A DNA stretch of 64,000 bases from an uncultured bacterium (GTDB lineage: Bacteria; Bacteroidota; Bacteroidia; Chitinophagales; CAIODY01): positions 1 through 64,000 of the forward strand of contig CAIODY010000013.1 of NCBI GenBank assembly GCA_903857255.1, in the 5' to 3' direction. The notes under the pieces are model-generated. The model saw only the letters and a list, made by a program, of their open reading frames with translations, was not told where the DNA came from and did not search any database. This document shows positions 1 through 9,334 of the stretch, piece after piece (position 1 is the first letter of the stretch; every line of letters starts with the position of its first letter). The position numbers and the translations under genes are program-made.

Positions 1-672
1 AAGATTAAGCAAATTGAAAAAAATATTCAGGCAAAATTTGAACGCATACAAATACCAGGCAGCGAAGAAATTTGCAAACAAAAAATGTTGCATTTAGTGC
101 ATCGTTTGCGTCAGGTTGAAATGGATAACACAGGCTTAACAGCCTTGTTGCCAGCCGTTTACGCCGAATTGAAAGATTTAACCAAAGAAGATATTATAGG
201 CAGATTTGCTTATTTAGAATTCAATCAATTGTTAGATTATTATCGTGGGGCAAGAGATTTGAACATCATCGAACGAGAAGAACGTGGCGCAAGAAGAGGT
301 GATGATAGTCGCCGTGGCGATAGAAGAGATAGAGACCGTGGTGATAGCCGAGGCGGTGATAGAAACGATAGATTTGAAAGCCGCGAAAGTGGCGATAACC
401 GCAGCTATGCAAGCGGCGAAAGATTATTTATTAATTTAGGCAAAGCCGATGGATTAGATAAAGGCACTTTGCTCGGTATGATTTGCGACCGCTCGAGAAT
501 TAAAAAACACAGCATTGGTAAGATTGATTTGAAAGGCGTTTATTCTTTCTTTGAAGTAGAACCAGGTGTTACACATGCCATCATGAATAATTTAAACGGC
601 TTTGATTTTAAAGGTAGAATTATCCGCATCGAAAATCAAAGCACCGAAAAAAAACCAAGAAGAGAAAGATAA
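1..672 (+). CDS. DEAD-box ATP-dependent RNA helicase, C-terminal part (5' end outside window)
   Basis: The reading frame is open from base 1, so the ORF-track start at 85 is only an internal Met and the gene begins upstream of the window. What remains is the end of a helicase: a short alpha-helical stretch, then an Arg/Gly/Asp-rich linker full of RGD/RRGDR-type repeats (typical flexible RNA-contacting tails), then a DbpA-type RNA-binding domain beginning near 'RLFINLGKADGLDKG' and ending in a basic tail. DeaD/CsdA/DbpA-family helicases use this domain to bind structured RNA during ribosome assembly and cold adaptation in the cytoplasm. The helicase motifs themselves are not in the window, so the family call rests on the C-terminal domain plus the RGG-like linker. 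An inverted repeat and the typA promoter follow directly. Confidence 0.8.
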   Translation, partial: KIKQIEKNIQAKFERIQIPGSEEICKQKMLHLVHRLRQVEMDNTGLTALLPAVYAELKDLTKEDIIGRFAYLEFNQLLDYYRGARDLNIIEREERGARRGDDSRRGDRRDRDRGDSRGGDRNDRFESRESGDNRSYASGERLFINLGKADGLDKGTLLGMICDRSRIKKHSIGKIDLKGVYSFFEVEPGVTHAIMNNLNGFDFKGRIIRIENQSTEKKPRRER

Positions 673-717
673 ATCATTCTCAAATTTTCACAATTATTTA
701 AACTAAATAACGCTGGT

Positions 718-754
718 TAAGATTAGTTAGAATGCTTAACTAATCTTACCTTTG
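718..754 (+). promoter_or_regulatory. typA promoter with perfect 12-bp dyad
   Basis: TACCTTTG at 747-754 fits the Bacteroidota -7 box TAnnTTTG and lies about 42 bases before the typA ATG. A perfect inverted repeat, TAAGATTAGTTA / TAACTAATCTTA (718-729 and 737-748, 7-base loop), occupies the region between the expected -33 and -7 boxes and overlaps the -7 box by two bases. No T-tract follows, so it looks more like a protein-binding dyad than a terminator for the helicase gene. No clear -33 TTTG is seen. Confidence 0.5.
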
Positions 755-796
755 CGGACTTTTTAAAATTCAAAAAAGTAATTTAACAATATAAAA

Positions 797-2608
797 ATGA
801 ACATCAGAAACATCGCCATCATCGCTCACGTTGACCATGGCAAAACAACTTTAGTAGATAAAATTTTACACCAAACCAACGTATTTCGCAGCAATCAAGA
901 TACGGGCGATTTGATTATGGATAGTAACGATTTGGAACGTGAAAGAGGTATCACTATCTTTTCAAAAAATGCATCAGTTATTTATAAAGATGTAAAAATC
1001 AACATTATTGATACACCAGGACATAGTGATTTTGGTGGTGAAGTAGAACGTGTATTAAAAATGGCTGATGGTGTGGTTTTGTTGGTAGATGCCTTTGAAG
1101 GTGCCATGCCACAAACTCGATTTGTGTTGCAAAAAGCATTGAACTTAGGATTGAAACCTATTGTGGTGATTAATAAAGTAGATAAAGAAAATTGCAGACC
1201 CGATGAAGTACACGAATCTGTTTTTGATTTGTTTTTTCAATTAGATGCCACTGAAGAACAATTAAATTTCCCAACCGTTTATGGTTCATCAAAACAAGGT
1301 TGGATGAGCTTGGATTGGAAAAAACCAACTACCGATATTACAGCTTTGTTAGACACGGTGATTGATTATGTGCCTGCGCCAGTAGTACCCGAAGGAAATT
1401 TGCAATTGCAAATCACTTCGTTGGATTATTCAACCTTTACAGGTCGAATTGCAGTAGGTAAATTAACTCGTGGTTCGATAAAAGAAGGTCAGCCGATTTC
1501 ATTGGTAAAAGGCGATGGAACAATTTTAAAACAACGTGTAAAAGAATTACACACCTTCGAAGCATTAGGTAAAAAGAAAGTTACTGAAGTGCAAGGCGGC
1601 GATATTTGTGCTGTGGTAGGTATTGAAAATTTCTCTATCGGCGATACGATTGCTGATTTTGAAAATCCGGAAGGAATGCCATTGACAAAAATTGATGAAC
1701 CAACCATGAATATGTTGTTCACCATTAACACTTCGCCTTTCTTTGGTAAAGAAGGTAAGTTTGTTACCAGCCGACATTTGAGAGATAGATTATTTAAAGA
1801 AATAGAAAAGAATTTGGCGTTGAAAGTGGAAGAAACTGACAGTCCTGATTCTTATTTGGTGTATGGTCGTGGTATTTTGCACTTAGGTATCTTGATAGAA
1901 ACCATGCGCCGCGAAGGTTATGAATTACAAGTAGGTCAACCACAAGTTTTGGTAAAACATATTGATGGTGTAAAATGCGAACCTTATGAAAATTTGGTGA
2001 TTGATGTGCCGCAAGAATTTGCAGGCAAAGCCATTGAATTAGTTACGATGCGTAAAGGTGAATTATTATCTATCGAAGCGAAAGGCGATATGCAACATTT
2101 AGAATTTAATATTCCATCTCGTGGTTTGATTGGATTGAGAAATAATATGCTCACTGCAACGGCTGGTGAAGCCATCATGGCGCATCGGTTCACTGAATTT
2201 GCACCATGGAAAGGAAACATTCCGGGCAGACAAATGGGGGTATTAATTGCAAAAGAAGCTGGTGAAACTACTGCTTATTCAATTGATAAATTGCAAGATA
2301 GAGGTTCTTTCTTCGTTGACCCAGGCGAATCAATTTATGAAGGTATGATTATTGGCGAACATATCCGCCCGATGGATTTAGTGATTAATCCAATCGTAGG
2401 AAAAAAATTAACCAACATGAGAGCAAGTGGTACGGATGGTACTACTAAAATAACGCCTAAACGCTTATTTAGCTTAGAGGAATGTATGGAATATGTAGAT
2501 ATTGATGAAGCGATTGAGGTAACCCCAAAATCGGTTCGGATGCGGAAGTTAGAATTGAATGAAGAAGATAGAAAGCGTAGTGCAAAAAAGTATGCTAACG
2601 CTGATTAG
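797..2608 (+). CDS. typA: GTP-binding protein TypA/BipA
   Basis: Ribosome-associated translational GTPase of the EF-G/LepA superfamily, involved in late 50S assembly and stress or low-temperature growth. At 603 aa it is the usual family length. The N-terminal G domain carries all motifs: G1 'AHVDHGKTT' (about residues 10-18), switch I 'RERGITI', G3 'DTPGHSDFGGE' and G4 'NKVDK'. EF-G-like domains II, III and V follow, and the BipA-specific C-terminal domain includes 'RGLIGLRN' and ends in a Lys/Arg-rich tail. The ATG at 797 fits the homologous N-terminus (MNIRNIAIIAHVDHG). It is monocistronic, with its own promoter and a strong bidirectional terminator just downstream. Confidence 0.97.
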   Translation: MNIRNIAIIAHVDHGKTTLVDKILHQTNVFRSNQDTGDLIMDSNDLERERGITIFSKNASVIYKDVKINIIDTPGHSDFGGEVERVLKMADGVVLLVDAFEGAMPQTRFVLQKALNLGLKPIVVINKVDKENCRPDEVHESVFDLFFQLDATEEQLNFPTVYGSSKQGWMSLDWKKPTTDITALLDTVIDYVPAPVVPEGNLQLQITSLDYSTFTGRIAVGKLTRGSIKEGQPISLVKGDGTILKQRVKELHTFEALGKKKVTEVQGGDICAVVGIENFSIGDTIADFENPEGMPLTKIDEPTMNMLFTINTSPFFGKEGKFVTSRHLRDRLFKEIEKNLALKVEETDSPDSYLVYGRGILHLGILIETMRREGYELQVGQPQVLVKHIDGVKCEPYENLVIDVPQEFAGKAIELVTMRKGELLSIEAKGDMQHLEFNIPSRGLIGLRNNMLTATAGEAIMAHRFTEFAPWKGNIPGRQMGVLIAKEAGETTAYSIDKLQDRGSFFVDPGESIYEGMIIGEHIRPMDLVINPIVGKKLTNMRASGTDGTTKITPKRLFSLEECMEYVDIDEAIEVTPKSVRMRKLELNEEDRKRSAKKYANAD

Positions 2609-2633
2609 TTGAACAGAGGTTTTTAAAATGAAA

Positions 2634-2668
2634 TAAAAAAAGTGGTTGAAATTTCAACCGCTTTTTTT
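2634..2668 (+). terminator. Bidirectional intrinsic terminator between typA and the convergent T9SS gene
   Basis: The hairpin AGTGGTTGAAA/TTTCAACCGCT (one G-T wobble) is preceded by an A-run and followed by seven T, so both strands see stem plus U-tract. It lies between two convergent stops (2608 and 2713). Confidence 0.85.
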
Positions 2669-2712
2669 ATGCTATAATAGCTTAGCTTTTGAACCTTAGT
2701 GGCAAATTGCAT

Positions 2713-5385
2713 TTATCTTACCAAAGTAATATTCCCTTTTATTATCGGATTGTTTTGCATGGGGCAATCTAATTGCACATAATAAACAAACACATCTAAA
2801 GGTTGCAGTTGATTATTAAACATGCCATCCCAACCTTCATTGATATTGGTGGTTTCAAATACTTTTTGCCCCCAACGATTATAGATGCGGAAATATTTTA
2901 TCGTAGCAAAATCAGTAGTTAATAATTTGAACACATCATTTTTTCCATCAGCATTAGGGCTAAAAGCGTTGGGGGCTATTATTGAACCACATAATGCACT
3001 CACAAATACGACCACTGTATCTGTAGCGGTGCAACCAAAGTTGTCATTGCCTGTAACCACATAAGTGGTAGTAGTAATAGGGCTGGCTACTGGATTATTA
3101 ATAACGATGTTGCTCAATGATGGATTACTTTGCCAAATATAATTGGCTGCGCCCGAAGCATGCAATTGTGCTGTGGTGTTTTGTGCAATCAAAGTATCAT
3201 TGCCTGCATTCACAACTACTTTTCGCAGATTGATTTTGAAATGTGTTGAATCAATACACTTTCCATTGGTTTCGATGATGGTATAAGTAGTATTGTTGGT
3301 TGGCGATAATAAAACAGGGTTGCAAATGCCACAATTGATAGTGGGCAGCCAAGTATATTGTGGTGCATTATTCAGCACAATATTTAAGGTTGCACCTGCA
3401 CAAATGGTGGTATCATTCAGCCTTGGGAAAGGAATTTTTCTATCTACTTTTATTTTCACTGAATCATGGCTTTGGCAGCCATTTGCGCCAACAGTTTTTA
3501 CATAAAACGTAGTATTTACACTATCCATAAACCCTACTTGTGAGCAATTATTACACACAATGCCTGCTAACAGATACCAACTGATAATGCCATTGCTATT
3601 GGCAAACAAACTAATCGTATTGCCATAACAAACCTCCGTATCGTTGGATACGGTTAGTGTGGGCAATGGTTTTATATTAATTATCACCGAATCGGTGATA
3701 GCACAACCTGTTATGCCTGCTGTGATATGATATACCTGATTAGAAACCACTTGTGCTAAGGGTTGCAAACAATTACCACAACTCAAGCCTGCGGTTGGAT
3801 TCCAACTGACTGATGCATTGCTATTTGCCGAAAGCCTAATCGTATCGGCTTGGCATACGCTGACTGGCGATACTACCGTTAAAGTAGGCAAGGGCTGAAC
3901 GCTAATGCGGATAGTATCGTGTGCCACACAACTATTTAAGGTGCTACTGATGTAATAATTAGTAGTAGTTGCGCCGCTAAAGTTGGTTTGTGTGCAACCA
4001 TTACAACTAAAGCCATTGGTAGCATTCCAAACCATTGTGCCTATGCTGTTAGCAACCAAATGCACTGTATTACCTGCACAAATAGCCGTATCGTGGTTAG
4101 TAGTGATGTTGGGGAAAAAAGTGTGTGCAGCATCGCAATAATACGATTGATTCACATTGCCAAAATTGGTGAGCAATTGCAAAGTATGTTGCCCCGATGA
4201 ATTATAAGTAATAGTTGGGTTTTGAGTAAATGATATAGGGGCGGTATAGCCCGAAACAGGTATATCAACTCTTACAATTGCACTATCTAAACCATCGAAA
4301 GCAAAAAAATGATACGCATTGTTCGCCCAAAATACATTGCTGGTTTGATTCCAAAACAAATCCCATCCTAACGAAGAAGCATTTAATGAAGTAGTAGTGA
4401 TGGTATTATTAATACTTCCACCTGCAAAATTCAGTTGCAGCACATCTCCCAATAAACCATTATGATTAGATTGATTATTGATAATGCCTATTAATTGATT
4501 ACAAGTTTTAAAAAGTTTTATGGCTCGAGGTCCGTTGACAATATTATTCGGATTGCCAATGGTGGTAACAATGGGTGAATTGTTTAATAAATTTGTTCCA
4601 AAGCTAAGTTTTACTAATGAAGTTGGGATAAGTGTATTGGAAACAAAAACCATGTACCAATTACCATTTTCATTTTCCATTGCAAAGTTGGTGTTCGGAT
4701 TTCCTGTTGAAGTTAGTGTTGTAAGGGTTGGCGTATTAATGATAGATGAACCAAAATCTAATCTTTGAATATTACCATTTCCTCTACAAACTAAAAACCC
4801 CACATAATTGCTACCATTTTTAAAGATATTTAATTGATGTGCCCAATTGCCTAAGGTTACAGCTAATGTACTCACAGTTGGTGTGGTATTAGTGATTGCT
4901 ATACCAAAATCAAGCCTTTCTAAAATACCAGCACCAGTGGTGCCACCATCGGCAATGCCATACCAATTACCGTTTTCTTTTATAAACTCAATATCTTCAT
5001 TATAGCTGCCTGGCAAAACATTAGTAATAATCGCTGAATTAATAGGTGTGGTATTCAAAGGATTAGTTCCTAAATCCCATCTTACTAAATTATTGGATTG
5101 ATATTGTGTAGAAAATAAATAGTAATTGCCTCCATCTTCTACTAACCTGCCGCCGAGCGGATAATTCATAGAATGATTAAAATTGCCTAAATTAACTGAA
5201 GTTATATTGCCATTAATATTCAATGAATCAAAGCTCCAGCAATAAGTTAAAGCATTTTTGCTGCTATCGTGTAGGGTGATGAGGGTATTATTACAAACCG
5301 AATCTTGAAAAGTAAAAAAAGCTTGCGCCCAGCCTTTGCCGCATATCATCATGCCGATAAATAATATAAGCGTAAAGCGTTTCAA
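2713..5385 (-). CDS. Secreted protein with Ig-like repeats and T9SS type-B sorting domain
   Basis: Predicted cell-surface or secreted protein, 890 aa. The signal peptide ends near 'GKGWAQA'. Residues about 50-430 hold propeller-like repeats (motif 'LDFG..I.NT.PTVSTL' recurring). Residues about 430-790 are successive 75-80-aa Ig-like units, each with a Cys pair (CNGC, CGNC, CNNC, CGIC) and the phrase 'D(T)xICAGxT'. The last 90 residues are a type-B sorting domain (IIAPNAFSPNADGKND, FRIYNRWGQKVFE, GWDGMF, ending LVR), which directs T9SS export and surface attachment. The start is TTG, two codons after an in-frame TAA; it gives the full n-region MKRF, whereas the next Met (residue 12) would remove most of the signal. 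A TAGTTTTG -7-like box sits just upstream on the minus strand (5405-5412). The substrate or ligand is unknown. Confidence 0.88.
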   Translation of the reverse strand: MKRFTLILFIGMMICGKGWAQAFFTFQDSVCNNTLITLHDSSKNALTYCWSFDSLNINGNITSVNLGNFNHSMNYPLGGRLVEDGGNYYLFSTQYQSNNLVRWDLGTNPLNTTPINSAIITNVLPGSYNEDIEFIKENGNWYGIADGGTTGAGILERLDFGIAITNTTPTVSTLAVTLGNWAHQLNIFKNGSNYVGFLVCRGNGNIQRLDFGSSIINTPTLTTLTSTGNPNTNFAMENENGNWYMVFVSNTLIPTSLVKLSFGTNLLNNSPIVTTIGNPNNIVNGPRAIKLFKTCNQLIGIINNQSNHNGLLGDVLQLNFAGGSINNTITTTSLNASSLGWDLFWNQTSNVFWANNAYHFFAFDGLDSAIVRVDIPVSGYTAPISFTQNPTITYNSSGQHTLQLLTNFGNVNQSYYCDAAHTFFPNITTNHDTAICAGNTVHLVANSIGTMVWNATNGFSCNGCTQTNFSGATTTNYYISSTLNSCVAHDTIRISVQPLPTLTVVSPVSVCQADTIRLSANSNASVSWNPTAGLSCGNCLQPLAQVVSNQVYHITAGITGCAITDSVIINIKPLPTLTVSNDTEVCYGNTISLFANSNGIISWYLLAGIVCNNCSQVGFMDSVNTTFYVKTVGANGCQSHDSVKIKVDRKIPFPRLNDTTICAGATLNIVLNNAPQYTWLPTINCGICNPVLLSPTNNTTYTIIETNGKCIDSTHFKINLRKVVVNAGNDTLIAQNTTAQLHASGAANYIWQSNPSLSNIVINNPVASPITTTTYVVTGNDNFGCTATDTVVVFVSALCGSIIAPNAFSPNADGKNDVFKLLTTDFATIKYFRIYNRWGQKVFETTNINEGWDGMFNNQLQPLDVFVYYVQLDCPMQNNPIIKGNITLVR

Positions 5386-5498
5386 TACTTATTATTTGGT
5401 GATACAAAACTATAAAAAAAATGGATAAAAGACAGATTGTTATCAATGCTTTGAATGGCAAAAAGCGGTTACCAAAATTTTTACCCCATTCTTTTATC

Positions 5499-6455
5499 TT
5501 ACAACACTACCAATGCCCAGCTTCCATCCAGCGTAGCCGATACATTATACACATTCAAATATTGCATCGTGTTTTCATCGCCCAAATCATTCAAGTTGCA
5601 AATAATGGTGTTGTGTGGTGCTACATGCACAAAACTTCCAGTAATTGCCCCATTATATGATGCTGCTAAATAAAATTTCAATTCATCATCGCCATTATTA
5701 CTCAATTTTAATTGCGAATTCACATCCAATTTGCGCTTAATGATATTATGAATAGCCAATGGTTTTAAATTGCTACCTGTAAAATGTGTTTGTACTGCAT
5801 TGCGAAGCGTAGCTTCATCAAAATATTTTGCGCCTTGTTGGGGGTTGGTGCTGAAATGCGTTAATAGGCTACCATAATCAGCCAACATCAGTGCACACAT
5901 ATTAGTAACGGCTGTTTTCATTGCCGCACTCATATTGGTGGTAGTAGTTTTTGAGATGCCTTTTGTACTAAAATTGGTAGTTAAAGTGTTATAATAAGTT
6001 TGAATTGTACCTTTTAAAGTAGTCAAAGCAGCATCAGAGCCTATGGCTGCTAATAAAGCACCCACAGCAGTCATTCGGGCTTGCTGACTGCCTTGTAAAA
6101 AAGGCGAATGCCCATTAGGGAATAAAGCTTTATAACGAGCTGTGCCTTTAGCATAATGTATTTGTGCATTAGCATCCCAAGCGTTTACATTAGTTGTCAT
6201 ATCAGCCAATGCCAAATTAAAAGCTTCTACATCACCCTGCTGCAATTGGTCTTGCCCTTTATTGGCATCATTAGCTGTTAATAATGCTTGATGCACCACA
6301 TTAAATGGCGTATAAAGCCCTAATATAAACGGATTACCTACGCTATCAGCAAATAAAGCATCATGATGAAAAGTGCTGATTTGAATAGCCTTGGGTGCGC
6401 TATTTTCTACTGCATTAAAAAAAATGTTTTCAAACAAACTCCATGGTTGGCTCAT
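5499..6455 (-). CDS. Hypothetical protein, 318 aa
   Basis: I do not recognise this family. The protein has no signal peptide or membrane segment. Residues about 1-230 look largely alpha-helical and are rich in Ala, Thr, Asn and Gln (for example a run of Thr at 'SKTTTTNMSAA'). The last 90 residues look beta-rich ('SQLKLSNNGDDELKFYLAAS', 'SFVHVAPHNTIICNLNDLG') and end on a hydrophobic WALVVL. It starts at an ATG and is flanked by a convergent-free gap of about 110 bp to the T9SS gene and by the 490-bp repeat-bearing spacer upstream. Cytoplasmic location is inferred only from the lack of a signal. It could be a phage-tail- or toxin-like protein, but nothing in the sequence proves that. Confidence 0.75.
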   Translation of the reverse strand: MSQPWSLFENIFFNAVENSAPKAIQISTFHHDALFADSVGNPFILGLYTPFNVVHQALLTANDANKGQDQLQQGDVEAFNLALADMTTNVNAWDANAQIHYAKGTARYKALFPNGHSPFLQGSQQARMTAVGALLAAIGSDAALTTLKGTIQTYYNTLTTNFSTKGISKTTTTNMSAAMKTAVTNMCALMLADYGSLLTHFSTNPQQGAKYFDEATLRNAVQTHFTGSNLKPLAIHNIIKRKLDVNSQLKLSNNGDDELKFYLAASYNGAITGSFVHVAPHNTIICNLNDLGDENTMQYLNVYNVSATLDGSWALVVL

Positions 6456-6642
6456 AAAAAAAAGATTTAAAGATGAATAAAAATAATTAGTATAAAGGTA
6501 TCATGGCATTATCTCAACGCTATGTTATTACAAAAATAAAAAACAGTTTTTAAATTTCCAAAAAATATTTTTTAATTTATTTTTTACCCAAATTAGCCAT
6601 CCTGATTCAATGCCTTTAGTTTTAGAAATTCTAATTTTTATA

Positions 6643-6881
6643 AATGTTTACGGAAGCAATTTTTTTTAAGAATTACCTCCGTAATGTTTTACGGGTGTAG
6701 TTTTTTTTAAAAATTGCTTCCGTAATGTTTTACGGGTGTAGTTTTTTTTAAAAAGTCTGCCAATAATGTTTTACGGGAGCAATTTTTTTTAAAAAGTCTG
6801 CCAATAATGTTTTACGGGAGCAATTTTTTTTAAAAATTGCTTCCGTAATGTTTTACGAGAGTAGTTTTTTTAAAAAATTGG
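6643..6881. repeat. Tandem array of six 41-bp hairpin-forming units
   Basis: Five full units (40-41 bp: 6643, 6683, 6724, 6765, 6806) and one partial unit (6847-6881) each begin AATGTTTTACGG. Two end-types alternate: units 2 and 5 end in ATTGCTTCCGT, units 3 and 4 in GTCTGCCAAT, and unit 1 in a TACCTCCGT variant of the first type. Where the CCGT end is present, the unit is a near-perfect palindrome, and the unit junction CCGTAATGTTTTACGG is itself a dyad. The array fills most of the 490-bp spacer 6456-6945, which otherwise holds nothing I can identify. It is not a CRISPR: there are no spacers. Confidence 0.9.
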
Positions 6882-6945
6882 ATAAATGAAGAATAGATGG
6901 GCGGATTTTTTTGCAGATGAAAGAAAAGTAATCCTCAAAATTTAA

Positions 6946-7674
6946 TTATTTTTTTCCCATCGCAAAAATAGAAGAGCCGATAAATGATTTGGGCAATAAA
7001 TAATATTCAGCCACAAATAACCAAGCTAATAGTTTATGAACATGAATCATTTTGCCCTTAGGGGCTTTTACTTGTACATTTCTTTTGAGCGAAAGTTTGT
7101 TAAATAATAAAGCAGGAAAATAAAGCGAATGAAAAAAGTATTGGTTTTGAATTACTGTGATGCCAGCAGCAGTTAAAGTATCATGCAATGTTTTTAAATC
7201 GTAGCGGCGATAATGCCCAAAAAATTCATCGTAATTGCTCCAAATTTCTTGCCTTGCAGGCACAGTGATGATAATATTTTTTAGATTAGGATATTTATTT
7301 AAGATAGATTGAACAAACTCAATAGGTTGTTCAATATGTTCAATTACATCTAATAAAAGCAAAGTGGTGAAATGTTCACGAAAATAAATGGGCATATTTA
7401 AAGCATCTTGCCCAATGATGATTTGATGAGGGGCAATGCCTTCAACCGTTTGTACATTCGATAGCTCAACGCCCTTGCATTCCATTCCATGTTGGTTTAA
7501 ATATTTTACTACAATGCCCCTGCCGCAGCCAATTTCAAGAATGGCATCTGTAATGCCCAATTGCTTCAATTTTTTATACAGCAAAAAGTTTCGAGCCTTG
7601 GTCCAATAAAAATTTTCTAAACCAATTGGGTAATTGGCATCAAATTGTTCGGTAGTGTAGTTAGTAGTTACCAT
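6946..7674 (-). CDS. Class I SAM-dependent methyltransferase
   Basis: Predicted cytoplasmic methyltransferase of the UbiG/Methyltransf_11-23 type, 242 aa. Motif I is 'ILEIGCGRG' (about residues 45-53), with the acidic end of strand 2 at 'GVELS', and the post-motif 'LLLLDVIEHIEQP' is typical of families acting in cell-envelope or quinone metabolism. The C-terminal third ('FFHSLYFPALLF', 'LLAWLFVAEYYLLP') is hydrophobic and may contact the membrane. The substrate cannot be read from the sequence. It is last in a minus-strand run fbp / membrane GT-C-like gene / this gene (58-bp gap), so a role in surface glycan or lipid modification is possible but inferred. Confidence 0.85.
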   Translation of the reverse strand: MVTTNYTTEQFDANYPIGLENFYWTKARNFLLYKKLKQLGITDAILEIGCGRGIVVKYLNQHGMECKGVELSNVQTVEGIAPHQIIIGQDALNMPIYFREHFTTLLLLDVIEHIEQPIEFVQSILNKYPNLKNIIITVPARQEIWSNYDEFFGHYRRYDLKTLHDTLTAAGITVIQNQYFFHSLYFPALLFNKLSLKRNVQVKAPKGKMIHVHKLLAWLFVAEYYLLPKSFIGSSIFAMGKK

Positions 7675-7732
7675 TTTGTTTCAGACTTCAAAGTAAATGA
7701 AAAGTTATAATTCAGTGATGAAAAAAAACCAA

Positions 7733-9319
7733 CTATTTTAATTGCAAATGTATCAATTGGGTTTGCGATTGGTGGCATACTGATTGAATGAAAATAAAAC
7801 TGTATGCTGGTTTTTGCACGGAAGGCAAAATTTGAATAAAATTAGTAGCATCGTTTTCATACACATAGTTAGTCATGTAAAAATGAAATTTCATAGGCTC
7901 AATTTTATCCAAAGTATGTTTTAAATCAGTGGTCATTTTATCACGAGTGTTCATACAGCAATATACCTCTTTGCCAGTAATTTGTTTCATGAAATAATTG
8001 TATTCGTAGCTGGTAAAATAATTATTGCCAATCGGTTTAGTTTGGTCATCAAATACTAATGTTTTGTGCATGGTATTCAAAGGCAATTGTTTCAATGCGG
8101 TCATCAATTGCTTGCTTTTTTCAAACCGATAGTTCCAAATAAAATAATTGTAAGTAGAGCAAATACAAAACACCACCAATATTATTTTTAAAACCAAAAC
8201 AGGCTTTCCGAGCCTTAAAAATTTTGAAAGGCTTACTAATAATATAGCCACAGGCAAGCTGACTAAAATAGCATTTCGGGCATCATAATTTAAAGCACTG
8301 GCTGGTTTGTTCACCAAGCAATAGGGGAATAAGGCAGCCAATAATATTAACACTGCCACAATCACTTGCCCAATCACAACAGTAATTTTAAATGTAGCAG
8401 TCGGCGTAGTTAATTTATCATGGTCAATTTTAAATCGGCTCATCAACCCTATCATGCCTGCACCGATTATTATAATGGTCATCAATGCCCCTACCCTATC
8501 GCCCATCATAGCTTTTATAAACAATAAAGGCAAGCTGATAAATAATTTAAAAAATGAAAAGCCAAAATTATAAGCCAACATTTTGATGGTGGCAAAACCT
8601 TCAAATTTTATTTGATTGTATTGCTTAAAATAAGGGTCAATTGGAAAAAAACGATTCCACAACACATAAATAATTACGGGAAAAATAAAAAGAACAATAT
8701 TTTTTTTGATAAAAGATACAAGCTGTTCAAAAATAGAAATTTGATGGCTATAATTTTTCAAAAACAAAACACCTAAAAAAACATACACAAAAATGTAAAA
8801 CGATTGCAACTCAAATGAAATAGCAAACAACATCAAAGCTGCTATCAGCCACAAATCAATTACCCTTGTTTGCTTTATATAGTTAATGTAGCAAACACAA
8901 GCTAATAGAAATAATAAATAACTAAATGGGGCAGTAATGGCAATCATTTCAAACCAAATACCATAAAAAGGTGCTGCAATAGTTAAAGCAGCAATAAAAA
9001 AATTATCAGTTGAAGAAAAGAAATTGAAATAGTTTAAAAGTTTGTAAACAAGGCTTGCAATACCCCAAATGATAAAAACAGAAATAATTTTAAACGTAAT
9101 AATGTAGTTTGGCAGCGATGCTAAAAATTCAAGCACATAAATGGTTACTCTGCGCCCAGTAACATAGTAGCAATCTTTCATCATATCAAAACTACCTGTC
9201 TGCACAGCATTTACAACCAAATACGAATCCCACATCAGCATTTTTGAAAAAATCATCACGCCGTGCGCCAGCAAAGTGATAAGAAAAAGATGGAAGTAGA
9301 TTCTTTGGTGCTTAGGCAT
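7733..9319 (-). CDS. Polytopic membrane protein, GT-C glycosyltransferase-like
   Basis: 528 aa with about 11-12 hydrophobic segments across residues 10-415, then a soluble C-terminal domain of roughly 110 residues. The architecture (a first TM helix, then a short extracytoplasmic loop with an acidic residue, 'KMLMWDSYLVV', many TMs and a soluble tail) resembles GT-C lipid-linked-sugar transferases and GtrII-like glucosyltransferases. I could not identify a definite catalytic motif, so the function is tentative. It starts with ATG 15 bp after the fbp stop and is probably co-transcribed with it. A similar layout is seen in the frameshifted gene at 14664-16206. Confidence 0.65.
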   Translation of the reverse strand: MPKHQRIYFHLFLITLLAHGVMIFSKMLMWDSYLVVNAVQTGSFDMMKDCYYVTGRRVTIYVLEFLASLPNYIITFKIISVFIIWGIASLVYKLLNYFNFFSSTDNFFIAALTIAAPFYGIWFEMIAITAPFSYLLFLLACVCYINYIKQTRVIDLWLIAALMLFAISFELQSFYIFVYVFLGVLFLKNYSHQISIFEQLVSFIKKNIVLFIFPVIIYVLWNRFFPIDPYFKQYNQIKFEGFATIKMLAYNFGFSFFKLFISLPLLFIKAMMGDRVGALMTIIIIGAGMIGLMSRFKIDHDKLTTPTATFKITVVIGQVIVAVLILLAALFPYCLVNKPASALNYDARNAILVSLPVAILLVSLSKFLRLGKPVLVLKIILVVFCICSTYNYFIWNYRFEKSKQLMTALKQLPLNTMHKTLVFDDQTKPIGNNYFTSYEYNYFMKQITGKEVYCCMNTRDKMTTDLKHTLDKIEPMKFHFYMTNYVYENDATNFIQILPSVQKPAYSFIFIQSVCHQSQTQLIHLQLK

Positions 9320-9334
9320 AAGGAAATCGTATAA

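Noticed and set aside
6643-6881. CRISPR array
   Set aside because: Units are contiguous with no unique spacers and no cas genes nearby; they are tandem hairpin repeats.
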